A stretch of DNA of 64,000 nucleotides from Myxococcales bacterium (GTDB lineage: Bacteria > Myxococcota_A > Polyangia > Polyangiales > Polyangiaceae). Made by a program: the position numbers and the translations under genes. Position 1 is the first letter of the stretch. Each line of letters starts with the position of its first letter. The notes under the pieces are model-generated. The model was not told the origin of the DNA. It saw only the letters and a program-made list of their open reading frames with translations, and did not search any database. The stretch spans positions 1 to 64,000 of the forward strand of contig JAEUKE010000226.1 in assembly GCA_016794345.1 (NCBI GenBank), written 5' to 3'. Of this stretch, positions 17,277-26,315 are shown piece after piece.

Positions 17277-19694
17277 TCAGCGCGCCATTCTCCCGTAGGG
17301 GGGTTGGATGCCGCGTCGATCGAGATCGCCGATCGCAATCATGTCCTTGTCGGCGTCGCTCAGGGAGGTGAAGTCCTGGAGCTGGCTTTTCAAGAAGTTC
17401 TTCTTGGCCTCGTAGCTCGAGGGCAGCTGGTGGTCGCGATAGTTGCGGAGCTCTTCGCGGGCCATGTTCGTCTCGGCCTTCTTCTTGGTCTTGGCGAGCG
17501 CCTCTTCGAGCGACCCGGACGTGAGCGCGTACGAGATGTCCAGGTTGTCGGGCTTGATGAGCAAGATGTCGGCGTTGATGCTGATCCCCTCGGGACGAAT
17601 GATGATCGACGACGACCCGACGCTGATGATTGTCTCGATGGTGCTCTTGAGCTGGTGCGTCTTCGCGTCGCTCGAGAAGCCCTCGTCGCTCTTGAAGGCG
17701 ATGTTCTTGGCCGACGAGTCGTAGGTCGTCTTGGTGAGGAAGACCTGGTTGGCTTGGCTCTCGCGGTAGACCGCGTCTTTGACCATCACGCCTTGGCTGC
17801 CGCCGACCATGCCCGTCCGATCGCTCGTGACGCGGAACGCCTCCTTGTTGCCGATGTGCTGGATGTGGTCGGTTCCGGCGATCTCCGCCTTGGCGTGCCC
17901 GATCACCTGTGTCTGGTTGTTCTTGATCACCTCGTGCAGGTCCTTCTGCGCCTGCATGTACATCTTCTCGTTCCCCTGTTCGTCGTGCATGACGAGCTCG
18001 CTGCCTTGCCAGTTGTGGGTCTGGCCGTTGGGCGAGAGCGCCTGGAAGAACTTGGACGAGGTGAGAAGCTTCGTGATCTGGTCGAGCGAGAGCGGCATGC
18101 CGCCGCCGAGAGGTGACGAGTGGTGCCCTGGTTCACCCGCGCCGTCGCCCCCACCCGCGAGCTTGCCGCCGAGGATGCCCGAGCGCGCCGTCCCGGCCGG
18201 CAGGCGCGGTGACGACTCGGAGCGAATGCCCTGCAGGTTCTGGAACTCGGGGAGCTTGTAAGGCGTGGGGTTGGTCTTGGTGAAGACGCGCCCCATGACG
18301 AGAGGCCGGTCCGGATCGCCGTCGAGGAAGTCGACGATCACCTCTTGGCCGATACGCGGGATGTTGAGCGCGCCGAAGCTGGTGCCGCCCCAGGGCTGGC
18401 TGACGGGGACCCACAACGACGAGGACTCGTCGGCCGAGCCCTCGCGATCCCAGTGGAAGTGGACGCGGACGCGCCCGAACTCGTCGGTGTGGATCTCTTC
18501 GCCGGGGGGACCGACGACCGTCGCCGCCTCGACGCCCGCCGTGCGCGGCTTGGGCGTGACGACCGGCGGTCGGAACGTGTCGGCGGCGGGCTGCGCCTCG
18601 GCGACGTGGGCCCAATCGCTGCCGACCGCCGACCCCGAGAAGCGCGACCACACGACCAGGAGGGGCGGCGCCCCCGCGAGCTCCCGCTTGGGGTGGTCGG
18701 AGATGGAGAGCACCTGGCCGGGCCTCACGTCGACCGCGCTTGTCGCGAACCGGATTCGGCGCCCCGAGCCTCGCTTGGCGTCGAGACGCTTCTTCGCCTG
18801 CTCTGCACCCGCGCCGAGGTCGGTGCGCTGTGCGCCGCGGTCGTCGGCCGACGGCGTATCTCCGCCCGCGCCGTCGTAGAGCATCGATCCGGGCACGTAA
18901 TGGTGCCGCTCGAGGTCGCGTTCGACCGAGAGCCCACCGGCCGACGCTCCCGTCAGTGGCATCGAGGGCGGCATCCGATAATCCAGGTCCTGGAGCGTGT
19001 ACTTGCCCGGCCGAACGGCGCGCGAGATCACGACTCGGGTCGCGAAGTCGTTGCGCTGCTTGTCCATCCCCTCGGACACGTACGGCAGTGGGGTCCGGCT
19101 CTCGGCTGCCTGCGGCGTGTCGTCGAGCACGAGGCGGCTCCCGCCCTCGGCGGTGGTGTCGAAGAAGAACGCGACGCCGGCGTCCTCGAGCATCCTGCAG
19201 AAGAAGGCGAAGTCGCTCTCGCCGTATTGCGTGCGGTACCGGCGCTTCTTGTAGGTGTCCCGGAGCCTCACCTCGGGCTCGATGCCCCAGCGCGAGAGAA
19301 TGTCGAGCGCGATGTCGACGTCGCTCTGCTGCTGGAAGATGCGATACGTTCGCATCTGGCTCGCGAGCCATAGCTCGGGGACGATCGTCATGTCGTAGGT
19401 CGAGAGCCCCGCTTCCTCTGCCTCGACGGCCGCGAAGTGCGAGACGACCCCCGCCCACAGTCGCTGGTGGCCCGCCAGGCCGCGACGCACCGAGAAGGTC
19501 ACGGCGCGACCGATGAGCGCGTCGGGATCGATCGCGGCGTCGGGCGAGCGGCAGACCAAGTCGACGGAGAAGAGCCCGCTGATGCCCTCGCGCACGTCGA
19601 AGCTCCGCACGTCGAGGTCGGCGCCGACCTGCAGCACCAGATCGGGCTGCGTCATCCCCGAGAGCACGTCGTCTACGAAGTCTGCTTCGGCCAT
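17277..19694 (-). CDS. vgrG: Type VI secretion spike protein VgrG (copy 2)
   Basis: The protein has 805 residues with the same domain order as copy 1. The base domain has GADLDVRSFDVREGISG, the OB fold has HTDEFGRVRVHFHWDRE, and a GGGDGAGEPG tether leads to a needle with WQGSELVMHDEQGNEK and GTDHIQHIGNKEAFR. The tail after the needle (from SLEEALAKTKKKAE onward) is lysine-rich. It shares with copy 1 a pattern of L..H..P followed by QL.D..LS.AD.D and an RRG near the end. The gene starts 3 bases after the stop of copy 3 and precedes the ATPase gene by 11 bases, so it is the second gene of the operon. Confidence 0.93.
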   Translation of the reverse strand: MAEADFVDDVLSGMTQPDLVLQVGADLDVRSFDVREGISGLFSVDLVCRSPDAAIDPDALIGRAVTFSVRRGLAGHQRLWAGVVSHFAAVEAEEAGLSTYDMTIVPELWLASQMRTYRIFQQQSDVDIALDILSRWGIEPEVRLRDTYKKRRYRTQYGESDFAFFCRMLEDAGVAFFFDTTAEGGSRLVLDDTPQAAESRTPLPYVSEGMDKQRNDFATRVVISRAVRPGKYTLQDLDYRMPPSMPLTGASAGGLSVERDLERHHYVPGSMLYDGAGGDTPSADDRGAQRTDLGAGAEQAKKRLDAKRGSGRRIRFATSAVDVRPGQVLSISDHPKRELAGAPPLLVVWSRFSGSAVGSDWAHVAEAQPAADTFRPPVVTPKPRTAGVEAATVVGPPGEEIHTDEFGRVRVHFHWDREGSADESSSLWVPVSQPWGGTSFGALNIPRIGQEVIVDFLDGDPDRPLVMGRVFTKTNPTPYKLPEFQNLQGIRSESSPRLPAGTARSGILGGKLAGGGDGAGEPGHHSSPLGGGMPLSLDQITKLLTSSKFFQALSPNGQTHNWQGSELVMHDEQGNEKMYMQAQKDLHEVIKNNQTQVIGHAKAEIAGTDHIQHIGNKEAFRVTSDRTGMVGGSQGVMVKDAVYRESQANQVFLTKTTYDSSAKNIAFKSDEGFSSDAKTHQLKSTIETIISVGSSSIIIRPEGISINADILLIKPDNLDISYALTSGSLEEALAKTKKKAETNMAREELRNYRDHQLPSSYEAKKNFLKSQLQDFTSLSDADKDMIAIGDLDRRGIQPPYGRMAR

Positions 19695-19697
19695 GGC

Positions 19698-22175
19698 TCA
19701 GATCCCCACCGACGGGCCGACGGTGGTCGGCGTGGCGTCGGGGATGGTGTGGGTGCCGTTGACCAGGCTGTTGTACGTGTCGATGTTCGGCTCATAGCCC
19801 GCTTGCCGCATGCGACGGCCCCAGGCCATGCGGTGGTTCATGTCCGTCCGCCGGTTGCTCCCGGTCTCCTGGGGACGGTGCTGCGTGTCCTCGGTGGCTT
19901 TATCGAAGGCCTCGGCCTCGGCCTGCGCCTTCTTGCGAGCGTCTTCGCGCTTCTGCTGTGCCTCCGAAGCGAGCTGCGCCAGGTTGAGCGAGTGCCCGCG
20001 GAGGGCGGCGGCCACGAAGTCCGATCCCGGGTTGAGATGGGTGACGTCGCCCTGGATGACCATCCCGTCAGGCTTCATCACGATCTGCGAGCCTTCGGTC
20101 ACGAGCTTGAGAATGTCCTTGCTCACGATCACGTGCACCGGAGCCTCGCTCCCCCAGGTCTCTGTCGCGTCGAAGCGAACGTCCTTTGAGCGTGCCACGT
20201 AGGCGTCTTTGGTCTCCCACTGCTGGCCGGCGGTGATGCTCTGCTTGAGCGAAGCCTGCTGGAACACCTCGAGCTGTTCGCCGCTCACCGCCCCCGTACG
20301 ATCCGCGCCGACGTTGAACCCCTCCTTGTTGCCGACGTAGCGGATGTTGTCCGAGCCGATCGTCTCGCTCTTTGCATGGCCGACCACCGAGATCTGGTTG
20401 TTCTTGACGACCTTATGGAGGTCTTTCTGCGCCTGCATGTAGAGGAGCTCGTTGCCCTGCGGATCGAGCATGCCGAGCTCGCTGCCTTGCCAGCCGTGGG
20501 TGCTGCCGTCGGGCGAAGACGCCTGGAAGAGGCGTGAGCTGCCGACGAGGCTCGCGATCTTGTCGAGGGAGAACGGCATGCCGCCTCCGAGCGGTGACGA
20601 CTGTGGCCCGGCCGTGCCGGCGCCGTCGCCGCCGCCGGTCGTCTTGCCGTTGATCATGCCGGACCGCGCCGTACCCGCCGGGAGCTTGGGGGTGGACTCG
20701 GAGCGGATGGCCTGCAGGTCTTTGAAGCCGGGGAGCTCGTAGGGCGGGGGGTTGGTCTGCGTGAAGACGCGACCCATGATGACCGGTCTGTCAGGGTCGC
20801 CGGAGAGGAAGTCGATCAGCACCTCTTGACCGATGCGGGGAATGTTCAGCGCGCCGAAGCTGGTGCCACCCCAAGGCTGGTTGACGGGGATCCAACACGA
20901 GGCACTCTCGTCGGCCGAGCCCTCGCGGTCCCAGTGGAAGTGCACACGCACGCGGCCGAACTCGTCCGAGTGGATCTCGGCGCCCCCGGGGCCGACGACG
21001 GTGGCGCTCTCGACCCCGCGGGCCTTGGGCTTCGGGGTCGCGAGCGGAGGCCGGAACCGGGCCGTCGTCGGCTGAGCCTCGCAGGTGTGCAGGAACGCGT
21101 CGTTCGACGAGCCATGCATGTGCGACGAAACGACGAGGAAGCTCTGCCCGCTGCCGAGCTCTGCGCGGGGGTGATCCGTGAACGAGACGATGGACCCGGG
21201 GCGAACGTCGAGCGCGCTCGTACCGAAAGCGCAGCGGCGAGCCGAGCCGCGCTTGGCCGCGAGGCGCTTTTCGGTCTGGCGCCCGCCCTCGCCGAGATCG
21301 GTCCGCTGCGCGCCGCGGTCGTCGGCGGTAGGGGTGCCGTCTCCGCCCCCGCCCGCGAAGAGCAGGGCGCCGGGGTTGTAGTGGTAGACCTCGAGCGCCG
21401 ACTCCACCGCGAGGCCGCCCTTGCTCGACGCGCGGACCGGGAACGACGGCGGACGCCGGAAGTCGACGTCTTCCTGGGTGTAGGCGCCGGGCGCGACGTT
21501 TCGGGTGAACCGCAGCTTCGTGACGAAGTCTTGGCGGAGCGCCTGCGTCGGGGTCGCGACGAACGGGAGCGGTGCGCGGGCTTCGCTCTTCTCCGGAGCG
21601 TCCGAGAGCATGAGCGCCCCGCCGCCCGATTCGCCGGTGTCGAAGAAGAAGGTGACGCCGGCGTCTTGGAGGAGTCGGGAGGCGAACGCGAAGTCGCTCT
21701 CTGCGTACTGAACCCGGTACCGGCGAGGCTTGTAGCTCTCGGTCAGGCGCGCATCGGGCGCGAGACCCCAGCCCGAGAAGATCGCCAACGCGATGTCGGG
21801 GTCGGTCGTGTCTTGGAAGATGCGGTAGGTGCGGTTCTGGGTGAGCAGCCAGAGCGCGGGCACGATCGTGAGGGTGTAGGTCGAGAGGCCTTGGGGCTCG
21901 CTCACCAGCTGCCGAGCGGCGCGCACGACCCCGGAGAAGACCCGCGACTGACCGCTGCCCGGGCGCGAGATCCGGAACGACGCGGGCTCGCCGATCAAGG
22001 CGTCGAAGTCGATGTCGTGGTCGAAGGAGACGCAGACGAGCTCGACCACGAAGAGCTCGCCGAGGGCCTCGTGCACGACGAACTCGCGAACGTCGAGCGC
22101 GGCGCCGCCGGTGACGGTGACGGTGAGAGACGGAGGCGCGAGCGGGTTGAATCCGAGCGCGTCGACCGAGCTCAT
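19698..22175 (-). CDS. vgrG: Type VI secretion spike protein VgrG (copy 3), first gene of the operon
   Basis: The protein has 825 residues from ATG 22175. An upstream in-frame TTG at 22271 would add 32 residues of Pro/His-rich sequence that looks non-coding. The gp27 base, OB fold (HSDEFGRVRVHFHWDRE) and needle (WQGSELGMLDPQGNEL, DNIRYVGNKEGFN) are clear. The tail differs from the other two copies. It is a charged helix (ASEAQQKREDARKKAQAE) followed by a segment with RAWGRRMRQAG-like and NIDTYNSLVNGTHTIPD sequence, so it probably carries different cargo. The 254 bases upstream, with repeated TGCAC motifs, probably hold the operon promoter. Confidence 0.92.
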   Translation of the reverse strand: MSSVDALGFNPLAPPSLTVTVTGGAALDVREFVVHEALGELFVVELVCVSFDHDIDFDALIGEPASFRISRPGSGQSRVFSGVVRAARQLVSEPQGLSTYTLTIVPALWLLTQNRTYRIFQDTTDPDIALAIFSGWGLAPDARLTESYKPRRYRVQYAESDFAFASRLLQDAGVTFFFDTGESGGGALMLSDAPEKSEARAPLPFVATPTQALRQDFVTKLRFTRNVAPGAYTQEDVDFRRPPSFPVRASSKGGLAVESALEVYHYNPGALLFAGGGGDGTPTADDRGAQRTDLGEGGRQTEKRLAAKRGSARRCAFGTSALDVRPGSIVSFTDHPRAELGSGQSFLVVSSHMHGSSNDAFLHTCEAQPTTARFRPPLATPKPKARGVESATVVGPGGAEIHSDEFGRVRVHFHWDREGSADESASCWIPVNQPWGGTSFGALNIPRIGQEVLIDFLSGDPDRPVIMGRVFTQTNPPPYELPGFKDLQAIRSESTPKLPAGTARSGMINGKTTGGGDGAGTAGPQSSPLGGGMPFSLDKIASLVGSSRLFQASSPDGSTHGWQGSELGMLDPQGNELLYMQAQKDLHKVVKNNQISVVGHAKSETIGSDNIRYVGNKEGFNVGADRTGAVSGEQLEVFQQASLKQSITAGQQWETKDAYVARSKDVRFDATETWGSEAPVHVIVSKDILKLVTEGSQIVMKPDGMVIQGDVTHLNPGSDFVAAALRGHSLNLAQLASEAQQKREDARKKAQAEAEAFDKATEDTQHRPQETGSNRRTDMNHRMAWGRRMRQAGYEPNIDTYNSLVNGTHTIPDATPTTVGPSVGI

Positions 22176-22191
22176 GACGTCCGGCCGTTGC

Positions 22192-22271
22192 GGGTGCACC
22201 CGATGTGCACCGGCTTGCACACCAGGTGAGCCTGCGCGGGTTGGGGGCGGAGCATGCCCGGGAGTGTGCAA
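22192..22271 (-). promoter_or_regulatory. Candidate control region of the T6SS operon
   Basis: This lies in the 254-base gap upstream of vgrG copy 3. TGCAC occurs at 22195, 22206 and 22216, about one helical turn apart. The first copy sits in the perfect palindrome GGGTGCACCC (22192-22201) and the third begins TTGCACAC (22215-22222). GTGTGCAA at 22264-22271 is the exact inverse of that third motif. I see no clear -10/-35 or sigma-54 element. The rest of the gap to 22429 shows nothing I can assign. Confidence 0.35.
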
Positions 22272-22429
22272 CCTGCGGGCCCGTCGTCGTGGCGCTGCGG
22301 TGGCATCGGCACCAGCTCATCAGCAGACCTGAATCTCGGCGGAGCAGGCCAGCGGAAATTCGGGACCCAGGCGCGAGCCTACAGCGTGGGTGCTTGGGCG
22401 TCGCCCCAGCGCTGTGCTCGAGCTGCACT

Positions 22430-23365
22430 TCAGGGGCTGATCTCGGCGCAGCAGCGGATCCCGATCCCGTCGCTCATCGAGTACCGCGGGATGTCTCGGA
22501 AGGCGTCACACTGCGCCTCGGTGCCGGTCTGGTACCAGGTGCCGCCGCGGACAAGGCAGTTCTGACCGTAGTCGGGGTTGTCGTAGTCGGTGCAGGCGTC
22601 ATCCCACTCGGCGACGTTGCCGCTCATGTCGAAGACGCCGGGGTAGCCGCCCTCACATCCGGGGTGCGCATCGACCGGCTGCGGACCGCTGTTGTCGTCG
22701 CTGCAGAGCGTGTCGTCGTAGGTGTCGCCGTAGGGGAAGAGGGTCTGGCCGGGGCCGGTGCAGGCGGCGAACCATTCGCTGACGGAGATGTCAGCGTGCG
22801 GGCCTGGGCCCTCGGTCACGTCGTAGAGCCCGCCCCGGAAGTCGCCGCACAGGCGCTTGCCGGCCCACTTGCAGTAGGCCGCGGCGTCGCACCAATCGAC
22901 GCAGGCGACCGGCTTGTCGGGCTCGCCGTCGAACTGCTTCCAGCTCGCGCAGGACGCCTTGGCGGCGGCGACGTCGGCCGGATCGATCCCGAGCTCGGTC
23001 ATCACCCCGGGCTCGTAGCTCGTGTTGTCGCCGCACCTGGGCGGCGCGAGCGAAGGGCTTGGCTGGTCGGCGAGGAAGAGCGCGTAGGAGGCGTTGTCGA
23101 CCTCGCGGACGTCGATCGAGAACGTGCCGGCCGGCGCGGCGACGACCACGATCTCCGTCGTGGGGCAGGGGGAGCAGCCCGGCGCTCCGCAGACCTCGCC
23201 GCAGGTCACGCCACCGCCTCCGCCGCCCCCGCCCGTGGCGTCGCCTCCGCCGGCACCGCCTCCGCCCGGTGTGCGGTCCGCGATCAGGCCGTCGATCCCC
23301 AGCACGAGGTTGCAGCCGGTGCTCGCGGCAACGAGGGAAGCTAGCAGGGCAGCCTTGTGATGCAC
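22430..23365 (-). CDS. FGE-sulfatase (SUMF1-like) domain lipoprotein
   Basis: The protein has 311 residues starting at GTG 23365. The lipoprotein signal ends LVAASTGCNLV. A glycine-rich linker and a cysteine-rich patch (CGEVCGAPGCSPC) precede the FGE-like domain. That domain shows VREVDNASYALFL, CVDWCDAAAYCKWAGKRLC, FDMSGNVAEWDD and LVRGGTWYQTG. It contains many cysteines and ends GIRCCAEISP, so a disulfide-stabilised surface protein is likely. Enzymatic formylglycine formation is not supported by any clear active-site pair. It follows the beta-propeller lipoprotein gene after 48 bases on the same strand and may belong to the DUF1592/DUF1552 transcription unit. Confidence 0.8.
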   Translation of the reverse strand: MHHKAALLASLVAASTGCNLVLGIDGLIADRTPGGGGAGGGDATGGGGGGGGVTCGEVCGAPGCSPCPTTEIVVVAAPAGTFSIDVREVDNASYALFLADQPSPSLAPPRCGDNTSYEPGVMTELGIDPADVAAAKASCASWKQFDGEPDKPVACVDWCDAAAYCKWAGKRLCGDFRGGLYDVTEGPGPHADISVSEWFAACTGPGQTLFPYGDTYDDTLCSDDNSGPQPVDAHPGCEGGYPGVFDMSGNVAEWDDACTDYDNPDYGQNCLVRGGTWYQTGTEAQCDAFRDIPRYSMSDGIGIRCCAEISP

Positions 23366-23413
23366 CGGGCGCAGAGTCTACCAGGAGACGGTGGGCATCC
23401 TCAGGCGGCGACG

Positions 23414-24793
23414 TTACGGCGCCGGGCAGACCTCGCTCGGGTCGGCATAGCCGAACGTGAGATAGAAGATCGGGTGGCTCGGGGCGAACGAGCCTTCCTC
23501 GAGCTCCTCCCAGGCCAGGCCGTCGGTCGAGCGGTAGAAGGTCTGCTCGGCGTAGCCCTGCCAGACGTTGCCGACCGCGACGAGCGTGCCGGCATCGCTC
23601 CTCGCGACGGGGCCGAGCCGGGTGGGCATGGTCATGGGGGTGACCGTCCAGGTCGCGCCGTCGGGGCTGCTCGCGCGGTAGCCGTCGTCGCCCCAGAACC
23701 AGAACTCCGAGCCCGTCCAGACACCGTGCGACAGGATCATCGAGAGGCCGGTCTGGGTCACCGACCAGGTATCCCCGCCGTCGGTCGAGCGGCAGGCGTA
23801 GCCGTCCATGTCGACGATGAGGATGACGTCGTCGCCCGAGACGATGCCGCCGTAGGTGCTCACCTCGCCAGCGCAATCGTCGGGGATGACGCTCGGCCGC
23901 CACCAGGTCTCACCGCCGTTCGAGCTGACGAGCATGTCACGGCTCACGTCGCCGCTCGCCACGGCCACGAACCGCCCTTCGCCCTGGAAGTCGGCGTAGG
24001 CGAAGCGTCGGACGCTCCACATGTCCGAGCCGTCGGCGTTCTTGAAGTCGGCGAGGCTACCGGCCGTCCAGGCGGCGCCGTCCGTCGACCAGAAGGGAGA
24101 ACGCGAGGAGAGGACGAACCGTCCGCCTCCGTACGCCAGCCCGCCGAAGGTGTCGTTCGCGTGTGTGGTCGTCCAGTCGATGCCGTTCGTGCTGCGTCGG
24201 ACCTCGCCGGGCTGGCCCCAGCCCCACGTCGCCACGAGCTGCCCGTCGCCGAAGACGACGCCCTTGGCCACGTCGGGCGAGTGATCGCAGCAGGTCATCT
24301 GAATGCAATCGCCGCCGACCTGGTACGAGCAGGTGCCGTCGTAGCAGACGGCCGACTGCGCGGACCCACACATCAGCGGGTCGGCATCGGTGTCCCAGGC
24401 GTGATCGCCGACCCAGGTCTTTCCGTCGTCGCAGGAGACGGTTGTCCTGCCGACGCCGCCTTGCGCTACGAACATCGGAACCTTCCCCGCCGGCGCGCCG
24501 CCGCCGCCGCTCCCGGACGATGACGAGCCCGTCGTCGTCGTTGCCGGGCCGGCGCCAGCGCCCGTGTCGGCTGCGCCTTCGCCGGTCGCGCCGGCCGCGC
24601 CGGGATCGCCCGTTCCATCCGGGTCCGAGCCGCACGCGAGGAGACCCAACGTGACGACGAGGAGCGCTCCCCCTCTCCGCCCGGGAGAGGGGGCCGGGGG
24701 GAGAGGAGCGTGCGGAAGCGTTGGCCGTGAACGGCTGACAGGCTTCAGGCTCTCCATGTCCTCCGCTCCCTTCACGCCTTCTGCTCCCTTCAT
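23414..24793 (-). CDS. BNR/sialidase-like beta-propeller lipoprotein
   Basis: The protein has 459 residues from ATG 24793, which overlaps the stop of the DUF1552 gene (ATGA). ATG 24757 would give 447. After a long basic N-terminus comes a hydrophobic stretch ending LVVTLGLLACGSD, a lipobox. A Gly/Thr/Ser linker follows. The rest contains repeated bladed motifs with Asp-box flavour, such as SCDDGKTWVGD, RSTNGIDWTTT, SSNGGETWWRP and RSTDGGDTWSV. These are typical of BNR-repeat propellers (sialidase-like or photosynthesis-stability-like folds). No enzymatic residues can be assigned, and ligand binding at the cell surface is the likeliest role. The segment encoding residues ~34-42 is a perfect hairpin, described separately. 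Confidence 0.7.
   Translation of the reverse strand: MKGAEGVKGAEDMESLKPVSRSRPTLPHAPLPPAPSPGRRGGALLVVTLGLLACGSDPDGTGDPGAAGATGEGAADTGAGAGPATTTTGSSSSGSGGGGAPAGKVPMFVAQGGVGRTTVSCDDGKTWVGDHAWDTDADPLMCGSAQSAVCYDGTCSYQVGGDCIQMTCCDHSPDVAKGVVFGDGQLVATWGWGQPGEVRRSTNGIDWTTTHANDTFGGLAYGGGRFVLSSRSPFWSTDGAAWTAGSLADFKNADGSDMWSVRRFAYADFQGEGRFVAVASGDVSRDMLVSSNGGETWWRPSVIPDDCAGEVSTYGGIVSGDDVILIVDMDGYACRSTDGGDTWSVTQTGLSMILSHGVWTGSEFWFWGDDGYRASSPDGATWTVTPMTMPTRLGPVARSDAGTLVAVGNVWQGYAEQTFYRSTDGLAWEELEEGSFAPSHPIFYLTFGYADPSEVCPAP
24669..24693. repeat. Perfect 10-bp-arm hairpin inside a signal-peptide region
   Basis: CCCCCTCTCC, then loop GCCCG, then the exact inverse GGAGAGGGGG. It resembles the dispersed palindromes common in GC-rich genomes and is similar in style to the one at 38230-38251. 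Here it lies inside the coding frame of the beta-propeller lipoprotein, just before its hydrophobic signal. Confidence 0.6.
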
Positions 24794-26301
24794 GCCTTCA
24801 GCTCCGGGAGCCAGCCGCTGAGATCGTGACCGGCCCAGCTCGCGTAGTGACCGCCGAGGCTGTAGTCGTAGGCGGCGTCCGGGTGGATGGCATTCACGCC
24901 GTAGCCCGAGCCGGCTTTGAACGGCGACGAGGCCCCGTCCGCCCGGCCCTTGTTGAGCGGTTCGAACGCGGAAGGTGGCATGTCCATCGACATGAGCAGG
25001 TTCGCGTAGAGCTGGTTCATCGGGAACCCGAAGCGGCTGTAGACCACGTCGTCCCGGTCCGCGACGTTGCGGTAGTCGATGTACTTGTCGGTCGCGAGCA
25101 CGCCGCCGGCGGAGCCGAAGGTGATGACCGGGACGTTCCACGACTCGTGGCCGCGCTTGTTGTGCTCCTGGATACAGGCGATGACGCAGTTGTCGAGCTG
25201 ACCGACGGCGTCGAGCTTCTTCGCGAGATCGAGGCACATGTCCTTCATCACGCTGCGCGAGTGCTCGACGAGGCTCGTGTAGGCGCTCGAGTCGGCGACG
25301 GCGTCGTTGTCGTTGTCGTAGCCGGCGTGTGACCACACGTGCCATTGGTTCGGGTCCTCGCTGACGAGGGCCTGGGCCCAGCCCATGAAGACGTTGGCCA
25401 TGCCGCAGGAGATGAGACCGACGATGACGTCGTTCATCGTGCGCAGGAGCAGCGCGCGGTCCGAGATGTCGGAGTCGGGCCGGAGCTGATCGCAGACGGC
25501 AGCGACCTCCTTGATCTTCTGCTCGGTGACGGCGAGGTGATCGATGTGGGCGTCGACGCGGATGCGGTCCTCGTTGCCGAGCCGAGGGTTCTGCTTGAGC
25601 GCGCGGTAGTCCTCCAAGACGCGGTCGACGAGCAGCGCCTTGAAGTCGGTGGGGATCTGCGCGTCCGCGAAGTACTTGTCCCAGAGCGCGCCGGGGTCGT
25701 TGAACTGCGCCGTCGTGCGCGAGCCGTCGGCCTTGAACGAGCAGCCCCAGTCGCCGTCGAGCCAGGAGGCGGAGTAGGTGACGACGTCGCTCGGGAGGCC
25801 CTGCGTGGCAAACCAGTCCGCGATGACGTTGTCGAGGGTCGCCATGTCCGGGTTGCCCTCGGACTGGTCGGCGCTTTTGTGCCAGTTCCCGAACTGACCG
25901 GAGTGGTGGTACCAGCCGAGCGCGATGTAATCGAGCCCTTGCAGCATCGTCATCTTGCTCAGGTAGGGCGTGAACTCCTGATCGATGATGTCCGAGATGC
26001 GCCCGCCGTTGGCCTGGGCGAGCTCGGTCAACGTCGCGTGGTGGATGGCGTGCCGGCCGGGCACGTTCACCTTCGCGAGCCCCACGAGCGACCCGCTCGA
26101 CTCCTGCGTCGGCGGCATGAGCTGCGAGGCCGGCCCGTACATCCGGTAGAGGCCGTTCCACGCGCCGACGCCGATGAAGCTCTTCGGGGTCGGCGCCGCC
26201 TTGGCCCCCTTGGGAAGGAGGGACTCGAGCAAGGGCAGCGCGAGGAGCGTGGTGCCGGCACCCTGGAGGAAAAAACGCCTCGATTTGCGGCTGAATTTCA
26301 T
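24790..26301 (-). CDS. DUF1552 family exported protein
   Basis: The protein has 503 residues and opens MKFSRKSRRFFLQGAG, a twin-arginine signal, with a hydrophobic core to about residue 35. The body matches DUF1552 proteins of Planctomycetes and Myxococcota. These are exported, of alkaline-phosphatase/DUF1501-like flavour, and nearly always encoded beside a DUF1592 protein. Conserved-looking segments include IGVGAWNGLYRMYGP, MLQGLDYIALGWYHHSGQ and the late SMDMPPSAFE. The biochemical function is not established; a role with the partner cytochrome-like protein outside the cytoplasm is inferred. It starts 14 bases after the DUF1592 stop, and its own stop overlaps the next start (ATGA). Confidence 0.85.
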   Translation of the reverse strand: MKFSRKSRRFFLQGAGTTLLALPLLESLLPKGAKAAPTPKSFIGVGAWNGLYRMYGPASQLMPPTQESSGSLVGLAKVNVPGRHAIHHATLTELAQANGGRISDIIDQEFTPYLSKMTMLQGLDYIALGWYHHSGQFGNWHKSADQSEGNPDMATLDNVIADWFATQGLPSDVVTYSASWLDGDWGCSFKADGSRTTAQFNDPGALWDKYFADAQIPTDFKALLVDRVLEDYRALKQNPRLGNEDRIRVDAHIDHLAVTEQKIKEVAAVCDQLRPDSDISDRALLLRTMNDVIVGLISCGMANVFMGWAQALVSEDPNQWHVWSHAGYDNDNDAVADSSAYTSLVEHSRSVMKDMCLDLAKKLDAVGQLDNCVIACIQEHNKRGHESWNVPVITFGSAGGVLATDKYIDYRNVADRDDVVYSRFGFPMNQLYANLLMSMDMPPSAFEPLNKGRADGASSPFKAGSGYGVNAIHPDAAYDYSLGGHYASWAGHDLSGWLPELKA

Positions 26302-26315
26302 CGTCTTTGCCCTTC

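Noticed and set aside
22176..22271. 32-residue extension of VgrG copy 3
   Set aside because: It is Pro/His-rich, starts at TTG, and the gp27 fold begins after ATG 22175; the region looks regulatory.
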